Shown piece after piece: positions 1 to 6,308 of a stretch of DNA of 13,454 nt. The stretch spans positions 1 to 13,454 of the forward strand of contig JAJQHP010000079.1 in assembly GCA_021199695.1 (NCBI GenBank), read 5' to 3'. Made by a program: the position numbers and the translations under genes. The notes under the pieces are model-generated. The model worked only from the letters and a program-made list of their open reading frames with translations. It did not search any database and was not told where the DNA came from. Position 1 is the stretch's first letter. Each line of letters begins with the position of its first letter. Source of the stretch: Clostridiales bacterium. GTDB lineage: Bacteria > Bacillota > Clostridia > Oscillospirales > Oscillospiraceae.

Positions 1-1037
1 AGTCGATCAAAACTTTAAATACAGGAGATAAGGTCGTCGGTACCGTTGTGCAGATCACACCCACCGATATCCAGGTCGATCTTGGCACCAAGCATGCCGG
101 CTATATTGCCATGTCCGAGTTCTCCGACGATCCCAACGTCAAGGCCGAGGAAGTCCTCAAGCCCGGCGATCAGATCGAGGTCCTGGTCCTTCGTGTGAAC
201 GACGGCGAGGGCGTTGTCAGCCTGTCCAAGAAGCGTCTGGACGCCAACAAGAACTGGGAAGAGGTCGAGGCTGCCAAGGACGAGAAGACCGTCATCGAGG
301 CCACCATCCGCGAGGAGAACAAGGGCGGCGTCGTCGCCAACTACAAGGGCATCCGTGTCTTTATCCCTGCCTCTCAGACCGGACTCCGTCGGAATGAGCC
401 CATGACCGGCCTGGTGGGCACCACCGTCCGGATGCACATCACCGAGGTCAACCGCAGCCGCCGCCGTGTGGTGGGCTCCATCCGCAGCGTCGCCAGCGAG
501 GAGCGGGCCGCCAAGAGCAAGGCCGTGTGGGAGTCCATCGAGGTGGGCAAGCACTATTCCGGCACCGTCAAGAGCCTGACCTCTTACGGCGCATTTGTGG
601 ACATCGGCGGCGTGGACGGCATGGTCCACATCTCCGAGCTGTCCTGGAGCCGCATCAAGCACCCCTCCGAGGCCGTCTCCGTGGGCGACGTGGTGGACGT
701 TTACGTCATCAAGTACGACCCCGAGAAGAAGAAGATCTCTCTGGGCATGAAGGACCCCAACGAGAACCCCTGGGAGACCTTCCTGAACAAGTACTCCGTG
801 GGCGACGTGGCTACCGTCAAGGTGGTCAAGCTGATGACCTTCGGTGCCTTTGCCGAGGTCGTGCCCGGTGTGGACGGCCTGATCCACATCTCCCAGATCG
901 CCGATCATCGGGTGGAGAAGCCCGAGGACGAGCTGCAGGAAGGCGATGTGGTGGACGTGAAGATCACCGACATCAACCTGGAGACCCGGAAGGTTTCCCT
1001 GTCCCGCCGCGCTGTCCTGCTGGACGCCGAGGACTGA
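1..1037 (+). CDS. S1-domain RNA-binding protein (ribosomal protein S1-like), 5' end missing; possibly the C-terminal part of an IspH-S1 fusion
   Basis: The reading frame is open from the left edge (first whole codon at base 3) to TGA at 1035-1037, giving 344 visible residues. They form four S1 (OB-fold) domains at about residues 8-77, 94-161, 182-249 and 266-336. The last two show the classic S1 signatures SYGAFVDIG...GMVHISELSW and TFGAFAEV...GLIHISQIAD. Domain 2 is the most divergent. S1 domains bind single-stranded RNA; S1-family proteins help mRNA bind the 30S subunit. The ATG-less GTG at 48 lies inside domain 1 and is not the start. In many Clostridia a protein with four S1 domains is fused behind IspH (HMBPP reductase); the ispD-ispF genes downstream make that attractive, but no IspH residue is visible. 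A stand-alone RpsA-like protein is the alternative. Codon use is strongly biased to C/G-ending codons, as in highly expressed genes. The gene is followed at once by a terminator. Confidence 0.9.
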   Translation, partial: SIKTLNTGDKVVGTVVQITPTDIQVDLGTKHAGYIAMSEFSDDPNVKAEEVLKPGDQIEVLVLRVNDGEGVVSLSKKRLDANKNWEEVEAAKDEKTVIEATIREENKGGVVANYKGIRVFIPASQTGLRRNEPMTGLVGTTVRMHITEVNRSRRRVVGSIRSVASEERAAKSKAVWESIEVGKHYSGTVKSLTSYGAFVDIGGVDGMVHISELSWSRIKHPSEAVSVGDVVDVYVIKYDPEKKKISLGMKDPNENPWETFLNKYSVGDVATVKVVKLMTFGAFAEVVPGVDGLIHISQIADHRVEKPEDELQEGDVVDVKITDINLETRKVSLSRRAVLLDAED

Positions 1038-1048
1038 TTCCGTTTTCC

Positions 1049-1083
1049 AAAAGCGGTCAGGGCATTTGCCCTGACCGCTTTTT
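1049..1083 (+). terminator. Rho-independent terminator after the S1-domain gene
   Basis: A perfect 11-bp GC-rich stem (GCGGTCAGGGC at 1053-1063 with GCCCTGACCGC at 1068-1078) has a 4-base loop. It is extended by A residues on the left (1049-1052) and a T run on the right (1079-1083). It starts 11 bases after the S1-gene stop codon. It should separate that transcript from ispD-ispF. The A/T flanks mean it could also work on the opposite strand, though no minus-strand gene is seen there. Confidence 0.93.
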
Positions 1084-1088
1084 CGCCC

Positions 1089-1117
1089 TTTTCAACCAAC
1101 CTTTTTTGTGGTACACT
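1089..1117 (+). promoter_or_regulatory. Likely extended -10 sigma-A promoter for ispD-ispF
   Basis: TTTTCA at 1089-1094 (4 of 6 matches to TTGACA) is followed after 17 bases by TACACT at 1112-1117 (4 of 6 matches to TATAAT). A TGG triplet just upstream (1109-1111) gives the TGn of an extended -10. It lies just after the terminator and about 47 bases before the ispD start, where a promoter is needed. Neither hexamer is consensus, so the call is moderate. Confidence 0.5.
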
Positions 1118-1163
1118 GACCATATCGAAAACCAATGCCAAGGTCACAGAGGAGGCGCAGTAA

Positions 1164-1904
1164 ATGAGCGTTCAGTTATCCTGGAGCAAGCCGAAGCAGC
1201 GGGGAAAGAGGGAGCAGCTGTACTGCTCTGTCGTTGTCCCCGCGGCGGGCAACGCCAGGCGCATGGAGGGAACGGACAAGATTCTGGCAAGACTGGGGGA
1301 CCGCCCGGTCATTGTCCACACGCTCCTGGCGCTCCAGGCCTGTCCCCGGGTGAATGAGATCGTCGTAGTCACGAGAGAGGATTTGATGTCCCCCATCAGC
1401 GACCTGGTCCGGGCATGGGACTGCACCAAGGTCAGCCGCATCGTCCGGGGCGGGGAGACCCGGGCGGAGTCGGTCTGGATCGGCATGAGCCGTGTGAACC
1501 CTCAGGCCCAGCTCATCGGCATCCACGACGGCGCCCGACCCCTGGTCACTCAGGCCGTGCTGGAGGAGGTGTTCCGGGAGGCAGCCTCCAACGGGGCAGC
1601 GGCTCCGGCAGTACCGGTGAAGGACACCATCAAGGAGGTCAACGGTCTGGAGACGGTGGAGCGCACCGTCCCCCGGGAAAACCTCCGGGCCGTTCAGACC
1701 CCTCAGGTGTTTGACGCCGACCTCATCAAGGCGGCGCTGCAAAAGGCCCTCCAGGAGCAGCTGCCCCTGACCGACGACTGCTCCGCTGTGGAGGCCCTGG
1801 GGATGAAGGTTTGCCTGACGAAAGGGGACTATAACAACATCAAGATCACCACGCCCGGCGATCTGATTTTGGGGGAGGCGATTCTGTCATGCCGACCGGA
1901 CTGA
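1164..1904 (+). CDS. ispD: 2-C-methyl-D-erythritol 4-phosphate cytidylyltransferase
   Basis: IspD joins MEP to CTP, making CDP-methylerythritol and pyrophosphate, in the cytoplasmic MEP isoprenoid pathway. The 246 residues carry the family motifs in order: nucleotide-binding PAAGNARRM (26-34) with Lys39, GGETRAESV (96-104), HDGARP (121-126), VKDTIK (152-157), [10 protein letters not shown] (174-183), TDDCSAVE (203-210) and the C-terminal [14 protein letters not shown] (221-234). Two things differ from the usual form: a basic extension of about 20 residues before the Rossmann strand, and Ala31 where the common signature AAGxGxRM has its second glycine. The ATG at 1164 is supported by GAGGAGG at 1149-1155, and no other plausible start lies between it and the first strand. 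The gene overlaps ispF by 16 bases, so the two are probably translationally coupled. A related cytidylyltransferase such as TarI is less likely given the ispF neighbour. Confidence 0.95.
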   Translation: MSVQLSWSKPKQRGKREQLYCSVVVPAAGNARRMEGTDKILARLGDRPVIVHTLLALQACPRVNEIVVVTREDLMSPISDLVRAWDCTKVSRIVRGGETRAESVWIGMSRVNPQAQLIGIHDGARPLVTQAVLEEVFREAASNGAAAPAVPVKDTIKEVNGLETVERTVPRENLRAVQTPQVFDADLIKAALQKALQEQLPLTDDCSAVEALGMKVCLTKGDYNNIKITTPGDLILGEAILSCRPD

Positions 1905-2380
1905 GAATCGGACATGGCTACGATGTTCACCGCCTGGTGGAGGGCCGTCGCCTGGTTTTGGGGGGCGTGGAGATCCCCTGGAAGCTGGGACTGCTGGGAC
2001 ACTCCGACGCCGACGTGGTGACCCACGCCATTATGGATGCCCTTTTGGGCGCTGCCGGGCTGTGGGACATCGGCCACGCCTTCCCGGACCCCGACCCTGC
2101 CCTGAAAGATATCTCCAGCATGATATTGCTGGAGCGCACCGTCGCTCTGATTCGCGAAAAAGGCTACCGGGTGGTGAATGTGGACGCCACCATCATTGCC
2201 CAGCAGCCCAAGCTGGCCCCCTATATCCCCCAGATGCGGGAGAATGTCGCCCTGCGTCTGGGCATCTCCCCCGACCTGGTAAACATCAAGGCCACCACGG
2301 AGGAGCATCTGGGCTTCACCGGCAGCGGCGAGGGCATGGCCGCCCACAGCGTGGCGCTGCTGGAACGTGTCGAAGGCTGA
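1889..2380 (+). CDS. ispF: 2-C-methyl-D-erythritol 2,4-cyclodiphosphate synthase
   Basis: IspF cyclises CDP-methylerythritol 2-phosphate to MEcPP with release of CMP, downstream of IspD and IspE in the MEP pathway. At 163 residues it is the usual size. The metal ligands match E. coli IspF Asp8, His10 and His42: here Asp12 and His14 in GYDVHRL, and His46 in [17 protein letters not shown]. The DIGHAFPD segment (60-67) and the C-terminal [16 protein letters not shown] motif are also intact. The ATG at 1889 follows a GGGGGAGG site (1871-1878) inside the end of ispD. The 16-base overlap shows a two-gene operon. No ispE lies next to it in this window. The family is a homotrimer with active sites at subunit interfaces; that is family knowledge. 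Confidence 0.97.
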   Translation: MPTGLRIGHGYDVHRLVEGRRLVLGGVEIPWKLGLLGHSDADVVTHAIMDALLGAAGLWDIGHAFPDPDPALKDISSMILLERTVALIREKGYRVVNVDATIIAQQPKLAPYIPQMRENVALRLGISPDLVNIKATTEEHLGFTGSGEGMAAHSVALLERVEG

Positions 2381-2401
2381 GCTCCTGCTGACACGACCCC
2401 G

Positions 2402-2431
2402 TTCACGCCGCTCCAACCCCTGGCATACAAT
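2402..2431 (+). promoter_or_regulatory. Possible promoter for the DUF3343-aminotransferase operon
   Basis: TTCACG (2402-2407) and TACAAT (2426-2431, 5 of 6 consensus) are 18 bases apart, between the ispF stop and the next gene. The -10 is flanked by a short dyad, ACCCC (2416-2420) and GGGGT (2432-2436). The -35 is weak. With no terminator visible after ispF, read-through from ispD-ispF is also possible. Confidence 0.4.
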
Positions 2432-2435
2432 GGGG

Positions 2436-2467
2436 TGATACGACATCCTTCCCGAAGACTCGTATCA
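2436..2467 (+). repeat. 8-bp perfect inverted repeat in the leader of the DUF3343 gene
   Basis: TGATACGA at 2436-2443 and TCGTATCA at 2460-2467 are exact reverse complements with 16 bases between them. The left arm lies at the expected transcription start of the TACAAT promoter, and the right arm abuts the AAAAGGAGC ribosome-binding site (2467-2474). It could be an mRNA hairpin next to the ribosome-binding site or an operator. No T run follows the right arm, so it is not a terminator. Confidence 0.5.
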
Positions 2468-2484
2468 AAAGGAGCGAATTCAGC

Positions 2485-2739
2485 ATGGTATATTATCTGA
2501 TCGTCTGCCGTTCGCTGACCTATGCTCAGCGGACGGCAGCTGCTTTGGAGCGGGCCGGGATCGCCGCCCGCATTTTGCGCTCCCCCAAGGCCATCGCCGC
2601 CACCGGATGCAGCCACAGCGTCAAGATCTCTCAGCGGAGTCTGGCCCAGGCTCTGGTGGTGCTGAAACGGGTGGAGCTGTCTCCAAAGCAGATCTTCATT
2701 ACCGAAGCGGACGGCAGTTACCGGGAGGTGCAGCTGTGA
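2485..2739 (+). CDS. DUF3343 family small protein (putative Se/S carrier-like)
   Basis: This 84-residue protein matches the DUF3343 pattern: an N-terminal YYLIVCRSLTYAQRTAAALERAGI segment, where a strand and helix recall a ferredoxin-like or TusA-like small fold, a central AIAATGCSHSVKIS motif with Cys42, and a C-terminal FITEADGSYREV strand. The family is annotated as a putative selenium/sulfur carrier because members occur near selenium-use genes; no reaction is established. Cys42 in the GC(S/G) motif is the likely functional residue, and Cys8 is a second cysteine. AAAAGGAGC at 2467-2474 supports the ATG at 2485. The stop codon TGA (2737-2739) overlaps the GTG start of the aminotransferase (2736-2738), so the two are almost certainly translated together. 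A simple inference is that the aminotransferase loads sulfur or selenium onto this protein. Confidence 0.82.
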   Translation: MVYYLIVCRSLTYAQRTAAALERAGIAARILRSPKAIAATGCSHSVKISQRSLAQALVVLKRVELSPKQIFITEADGSYREVQL

Positions 2740-3866
2740 TCTACCTGGACTGTGCCGCCACAGCCCTGCAAAAGCCTCCCGGGGTGGCGAAAGCTGTGAC
2801 CGCCGCTTTGCGTGAATGTGCCAGCCCCGGGCGAGGCAGCTACCCCGCCGCTGCCCGGGCAGCAGAGGTCGCCTTCCGCTGCCGGGAGGCCTTGGCCCAG
2901 CTCCTGGGTGCGGACAGTCCGGAGCAGGTGGTATTCACCTCCAATGCCACCCATGCGCTCAACATCGCCATCCGCTCTCTCGTCCATCCGGGAGACACGG
3001 TGGTCATCTCAGGCTATGAACACAACGCCGTCACCCGGACGCTGGCGAGCATCCCGGAGGTGACGGTCCGGGTGGCGGTCGGTGGACTGTTCGACCGGGC
3101 GGGTGATCTGGAGGCGTTTGCCCGACAGACAGACGAGAACACAAGGGCGGTCATCTGCACCCATGTATCCAACGTTTTTGGATATATCTTGCCCATAGAC
3201 CGCATTGCGGCCCTGTGCCGGGAGAGGGGAGTGCCTCTGATCGTGGACGCCAGCCAGTCCGCCGGCATCCTCCCGGTGTCCGCCAAGCGGTGGGGCGCGG
3301 CCTATGTGGGACTGCCGGGACACAAGGGCCTCTGCGGCCCTCAGGGGACGGGAGTGCTGGTGTGCGGAGACGGACAGACACCCGTTCCTCTGCTTACCGG
3401 AGGGACGGGCAGCGCGTCTCTGAATCAGCAGATGCCGGACTTTCTGCCGGACCGCCTGGAGGCAGGGACCCACAATCTGCCCGGCATCGCCGGCCTGCTG
3501 GCAGGGGTGCAGTTTATCCGCCGAACGGGAACCGACGCCATCGCCTGCCATGAGCGGCGGCTGTCGGACCGATTGGCCGGGGCGCTGTCTCTGATTCCGG
3601 GCGTCCGGGTCATTCGGCCGGAGAGTCAGGACCAACGGACCGGCGTTTTGTCTTTTCTGGCAGATGGGCAGGATTGCGAGGTGTTGGGGGAGGCGTTGGC
3701 GGCCTGTGGCATTGCCCTCCGGGCGGGGCTGCACTGCGCGCCTCTGGCCCACCGCACCGCCGGGACTTTGGAGACCGGGACGCTCCGGGCCAGCATCTCC
3801 CCATTTACTGCACCGGGGGAGGTAGACGCTCTGGCAGCAGTACTTCGCAGCTGCCTGGAAAAATAG
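2736..3866 (+). CDS. Class V aminotransferase, cysteine desulfurase/selenocysteine lyase-like (EF_2568-type family)
   Basis: This is a PLP enzyme of the NifS/CsdB type; such enzymes take S or Se from cysteine or selenocysteine, leaving alanine. I start it at GTG 2736 (376 residues). That reading begins MIYLDCAATALQKP, as expected for the family, has GGGAGG at 2723-2728, and overlaps the upstream stop. Starts further upstream would run deep into the DUF3343 gene. Visible motifs are FTSNATHALNIAI (67-79), EHNAVTRTL (95-103), Asp171 in DASQSAG for the PLP nitrogen, Lys197 in PGHKGLCGPQGTG as the Schiff-base lysine, and Cys334 in GLHCAPLAH as the likely persulfide cysteine. The GHKGLxGPQGTG and PDRLEAGTHNLPGIAGL segments fit the EF_2568-like subfamily (TIGR01977) better than IscS or SufS. 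That subfamily has been linked to selenium use in molybdenum hydroxylase systems. The true substrate cannot be told from sequence. The product is probably cytoplasmic. Confidence 0.88.
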   Translation: MIYLDCAATALQKPPGVAKAVTAALRECASPGRGSYPAAARAAEVAFRCREALAQLLGADSPEQVVFTSNATHALNIAIRSLVHPGDTVVISGYEHNAVTRTLASIPEVTVRVAVGGLFDRAGDLEAFARQTDENTRAVICTHVSNVFGYILPIDRIAALCRERGVPLIVDASQSAGILPVSAKRWGAAYVGLPGHKGLCGPQGTGVLVCGDGQTPVPLLTGGTGSASLNQQMPDFLPDRLEAGTHNLPGIAGLLAGVQFIRRTGTDAIACHERRLSDRLAGALSLIPGVRVIRPESQDQRTGVLSFLADGQDCEVLGEALAACGIALRAGLHCAPLAHRTAGTLETGTLRASISPFTAPGEVDALAAVLRSCLEK

Positions 3867-3878
3867 AAGTGGATACGC

Positions 3879-3907
3879 TTGCCATTCCCGGGCTTTGGGA
3901 GTATACT
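3879..3907 (+). promoter_or_regulatory. Strong sigma-A promoter for cdaA-cdaR
   Basis: TTGCCA at 3879-3884 (5 of 6) and TATACT at 3902-3907 (5 of 6) are separated by the ideal 17 bases. The expected transcription start is near 3914, giving a leader of about 60 bases before the ATG at 3975. A small hairpin, CCTGCC (3929-3934) with GGCAGG (3942-3947), lies in that leader. No other regulatory site is evident. Confidence 0.85.
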
Positions 3908-3974
3908 ATTTTTGTGAATGAATAGGCTCCTGCCCAGGTTTGGCAGGCGTGTTCTATCCCGCGGAGGAAATGCC

Positions 3975-4883
3975 ATGTTGACGATAACTCCCATCGCTTT
4001 GAGTTCTTCCCAGCTCAACCCGTTCCAGCAGCTGGGAATGTATATACAGACCATCGGACTGTCCGACCTGCTGGACGTGGCCATTATTGCCGTCATTTTC
4101 TACTATGCGATCAAACTGGTCCGGAAGTCCCAGACCGGTCAGGTCTTCCGGGGCGTTGCCCTGGTGGTCGTTTTGCTGTGGCTGTCCGACCTGTTCAATC
4201 TCCATGTGTTAAACTTCCTGCTCAACAGCGTGGTCCAGGTGGGCTTTCTGGCGTTGATCATCGTCTTTCAGCCGGAGATCCGTCACTTTCTCACCCAGGT
4301 GGGCACCGGCAACCTGCGGCACTATCTGGGTCGCCAGGGAGAGGACAATGTGGTGGAGGACGCCATCGTCCAGACGGTGGCCGCCTATCGGGATATGTCC
4401 AAAAAGAAGGTGGGCGCCCTCACCGTCTTTGAGCGCAACAGTTTGCTGACCGACTGTCTGCACACCGGGACTGCCATGGATGCGGCGATCTCCAGCGAGC
4501 TGCTGGAAAATATCTTCTACCCCAAGGCCCCCCTCCACGATGGGGCCGTCATTGTCCGGGAGGGCCGGATCGTCGGGGCTGGCTGTGTGCTGCCCCTGTC
4601 CGGCAACACCAACATCAGCAAGGAGCTGGGGACCCGCCACCGGGCCGGATTGGGCGTGACAGAGCACACCGACGCCGTGGTGGTCATCTGTTCAGAGGAG
4701 ACCGGGTCCATTTCGGTAGCCACCGACGGTATGCTCAAGCGGCATCTCTCCGCAGAGACGCTGGAGCAACTGCTGCGCAACGAACTGCTGACAGAAGAAC
4801 AGGGCAAAAGGAACGTCATCCCTTCACTGCGGACCATCCTTGGTTCCATCTGGAAAAAGGAGGACGAGGATCATGTGGAATAA
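3975..4883 (+). CDS. cdaA: Diadenylate cyclase CdaA (c-di-AMP synthase)
   Basis: CdaA joins two ATP to c-di-AMP, a second messenger for potassium, osmotic and cell-wall balance in Firmicutes. I use the ATG at 3975 (302 residues), which has GGAGG at 3963-3967. An in-frame ATG at 3918 would lie within a few bases of the predicted transcription start and has no ribosome site. Three membrane helices are visible at about 32-49, 56-72 and 78-98. The cytoplasmic DAC domain follows, with the catalytic DGA motif at 189-191 and the RHR motif at 221-223, both intact. The gene overlaps cdaR by 11 bases. B. subtilis CdaA is about 273 residues; the extra length here is split between an N-terminal extension and a charged C-terminal tail. 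CdaA activity is usually modulated by CdaR and GlmM. Confidence 0.96.
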   Translation: MLTITPIALSSSQLNPFQQLGMYIQTIGLSDLLDVAIIAVIFYYAIKLVRKSQTGQVFRGVALVVVLLWLSDLFNLHVLNFLLNSVVQVGFLALIIVFQPEIRHFLTQVGTGNLRHYLGRQGEDNVVEDAIVQTVAAYRDMSKKKVGALTVFERNSLLTDCLHTGTAMDAAISSELLENIFYPKAPLHDGAVIVREGRIVGAGCVLPLSGNTNISKELGTRHRAGLGVTEHTDAVVVICSEETGSISVATDGMLKRHLSAETLEQLLRNELLTEEQGKRNVIPSLRTILGSIWKKEDEDHVE

Positions 4884-6222
4884 GATCAAGAACAGCCGTC
4901 TCTCCTACATTCTTCTCTCCATCCTGCTCTCCATCGTTTGCTGGCTTTATGTGGATCTGGCCCAGCAGCCGGATGCGCAGGTGACGATTAACAGCATCCC
5001 CGTGACCTTTATCGGAGAGGAGACTCTGGGGTCGGAGGGGCTGCTCATCTCCGGTGAGACCCCCACCATCAGTGTGGTGGTCAATGGGCCTCGAAGCATT
5101 ATCACACAGCTCAACAACAGCAACATCATTGTTACCGCCTCCACCAATTCCATTACCGAAGCGGGGGTGTACACCCTGGAGCTGAACATCAACCTGCCCA
5201 GCTCTGTCACCAGCTCCAGCTCCAGCGACGTGACGATCGTATCCAGAAGCGCCTCGGCGGTGGATGTGACGGTGGTTCAGATGGTCAGCAAAACCGTGAC
5301 GATCACGCCGGAATTCACCGGCTCTGTGGCGGACGGCTACTACTCAGACGACGAGAGTTTTGTCCTCCAGCAAAAAGAGCTGGAGATCCGGGGCGAGGAG
5401 AGCGTCGTCGATTCGGTGAGCTACGCAAAGGTGATTCTCAGCGACACCGGACTGACGGATACCTGGTCGGGCTGGCTGAGCGTTGTACTCTGCGACAAGG
5501 ATGGAAATGAGGTCTCCAGCGATAACCTGACTCTGGAGACAGACGCTATTTCGGTCACCTACTATGTCCAGTGCATCAAAGAGCTGACCCTCGCCGTCGA
5601 TTTGATTTCCGGCGGCGGAGCGACCTCTGAGAATGCAGAGTGCACCTATTCGGTGGAGACGGTCACCGTTGTGGGCCAGAGCATCAATCTGGACGATCTG
5701 GAGACGCTGACGGTGGGCGAGGTCGATCTGGGCCAGATCGCCACCACCGGAGAATATGAGTTCAGCATCGAGGATGCCATGCCCGACGGCGTGAGTCTGA
5801 TGAGCAGTGACACCACAGTTAAGGTGCAGGTCACCATCACCGGGCTGGAGATTCGGATCGTCTCCACCAGCAACATCGTCCTGCAAAACAAGACAGAGGG
5901 ATGGGATTACCAGGTAGCGGATGTGGACATTCGTCTCCGTGGAAAGACAGAGGACTTCGACCTGCTTATCGATGACGATATCCAGGTCACAGTGGATCTG
6001 GACGGCGTGGATCTGGTGGACGGAGAGACGGTTTCCGTCCCGGCTACGGTGGAGCTTTCCGGCATCTCTGACCTGGGCATCCTGGGCAGCTACAACGTCA
6101 GCGTCACGACGACTATCATCCAGGAGGAGACGACCGAAGAGGAGACAACAGAGGACGGTGACAGCAGCGGAACCGAGTCCGAGGCTGAAACCGCCACCTC
6201 CACAGACGAGACCGGAGGCTGA
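4873..6222 (+). CDS. cdaR: YbbR-domain protein CdaR, regulator of CdaA
   Basis: CdaR is a membrane-anchored extracellular protein that binds CdaA and tunes c-di-AMP synthesis. The 449 residues begin with a short basic stretch and one membrane helix at about 11-27 (SYILLSILLSIVCWLYV), placing the rest outside the cell. The body is strand-rich and fits about four consecutive YbbR repeats (near 30-120, 125-210, 220-310 and 315-410). It ends in an acidic, Thr/Ser/Glu-rich tail of about 35 residues that looks disordered. The ATG at 4873 is chosen because AGGAGG lies at 4858-4863 and because the membrane helix then starts near residue 11. An in-frame start at 4840 would add residues encoded within the cdaA end. 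The 11-base overlap with cdaA shows a shared transcript. glmM, the usual third gene, does not follow. Confidence 0.9.
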   Translation: MWNKIKNSRLSYILLSILLSIVCWLYVDLAQQPDAQVTINSIPVTFIGEETLGSEGLLISGETPTISVVVNGPRSIITQLNNSNIIVTASTNSITEAGVYTLELNINLPSSVTSSSSSDVTIVSRSASAVDVTVVQMVSKTVTITPEFTGSVADGYYSDDESFVLQQKELEIRGEESVVDSVSYAKVILSDTGLTDTWSGWLSVVLCDKDGNEVSSDNLTLETDAISVTYYVQCIKELTLAVDLISGGGATSENAECTYSVETVTVVGQSINLDDLETLTVGEVDLGQIATTGEYEFSIEDAMPDGVSLMSSDTTVKVQVTITGLEIRIVSTSNIVLQNKTEGWDYQVADVDIRLRGKTEDFDLLIDDDIQVTVDLDGVDLVDGETVSVPATVELSGISDLGILGSYNVSVTTTIIQEETTEEETTEDGDSSGTESEAETATSTDETGG

Positions 6223-6241
6223 TTTCTCCCGCTGGAATCGC

Positions 6242-6270
6242 TTTACAGAATCGGGATATTTTGATATAAT
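6242..6270 (+). promoter_or_regulatory. Strong sigma-A promoter for the yicC-remA-gmk-rpoZ run
   Basis: TTTACA at 6242-6247 (5 of 6) and a perfect TATAAT at 6265-6270 are spaced by 17 bases. The predicted start near 6277 leaves a leader of about 30 bases before yicC. This is the best promoter in the window and probably drives the long housekeeping run downstream. I see no terminator between the cdaR stop (6222) and this promoter. Confidence 0.88.
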
Positions 6271-6308
6271 AAGTGATCGAACCTGCAAACAAGGGGGACA
6301 AGCATCCA

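Noticed and set aside
15..908. Long open frame on the minus strand opposite the S1-domain gene (297 codons), with similar ones opposite cdaR (5344-6309) and priA (8253-9227).
   Set aside because: They mirror well-supported genes, have low-complexity His/Gly/Asp/Leu-rich products without family motifs, and arise from GC-rich codon use on the other strand.
2607..2735. An earlier start for the aminotransferase inside the DUF3343 gene.
   Set aside because: The added residues do not match the family, and GTG 2736 has a ribosome site and gives the expected N-terminus.
3929..3947. The 6-bp hairpin in the cdaA leader as a riboswitch, such as a c-di-AMP sensor.
   Set aside because: The leader is only about 60 bases, far too short for the known c-di-AMP (ydaO) riboswitch, and a 6-bp stem can occur by chance.
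3918..3974. An upstream ATG for cdaA at 3918.
   Set aside because: It lies about four bases after the predicted transcription start and lacks a ribosome site, while ATG 3975 has GGAGG at good spacing.
5203..5226. AGCTCC repeats in cdaR as a microsatellite or phase-variable tract.
   Set aside because: They encode a run of serines within the YbbR region, are imperfect and short, and the frame is unbroken.
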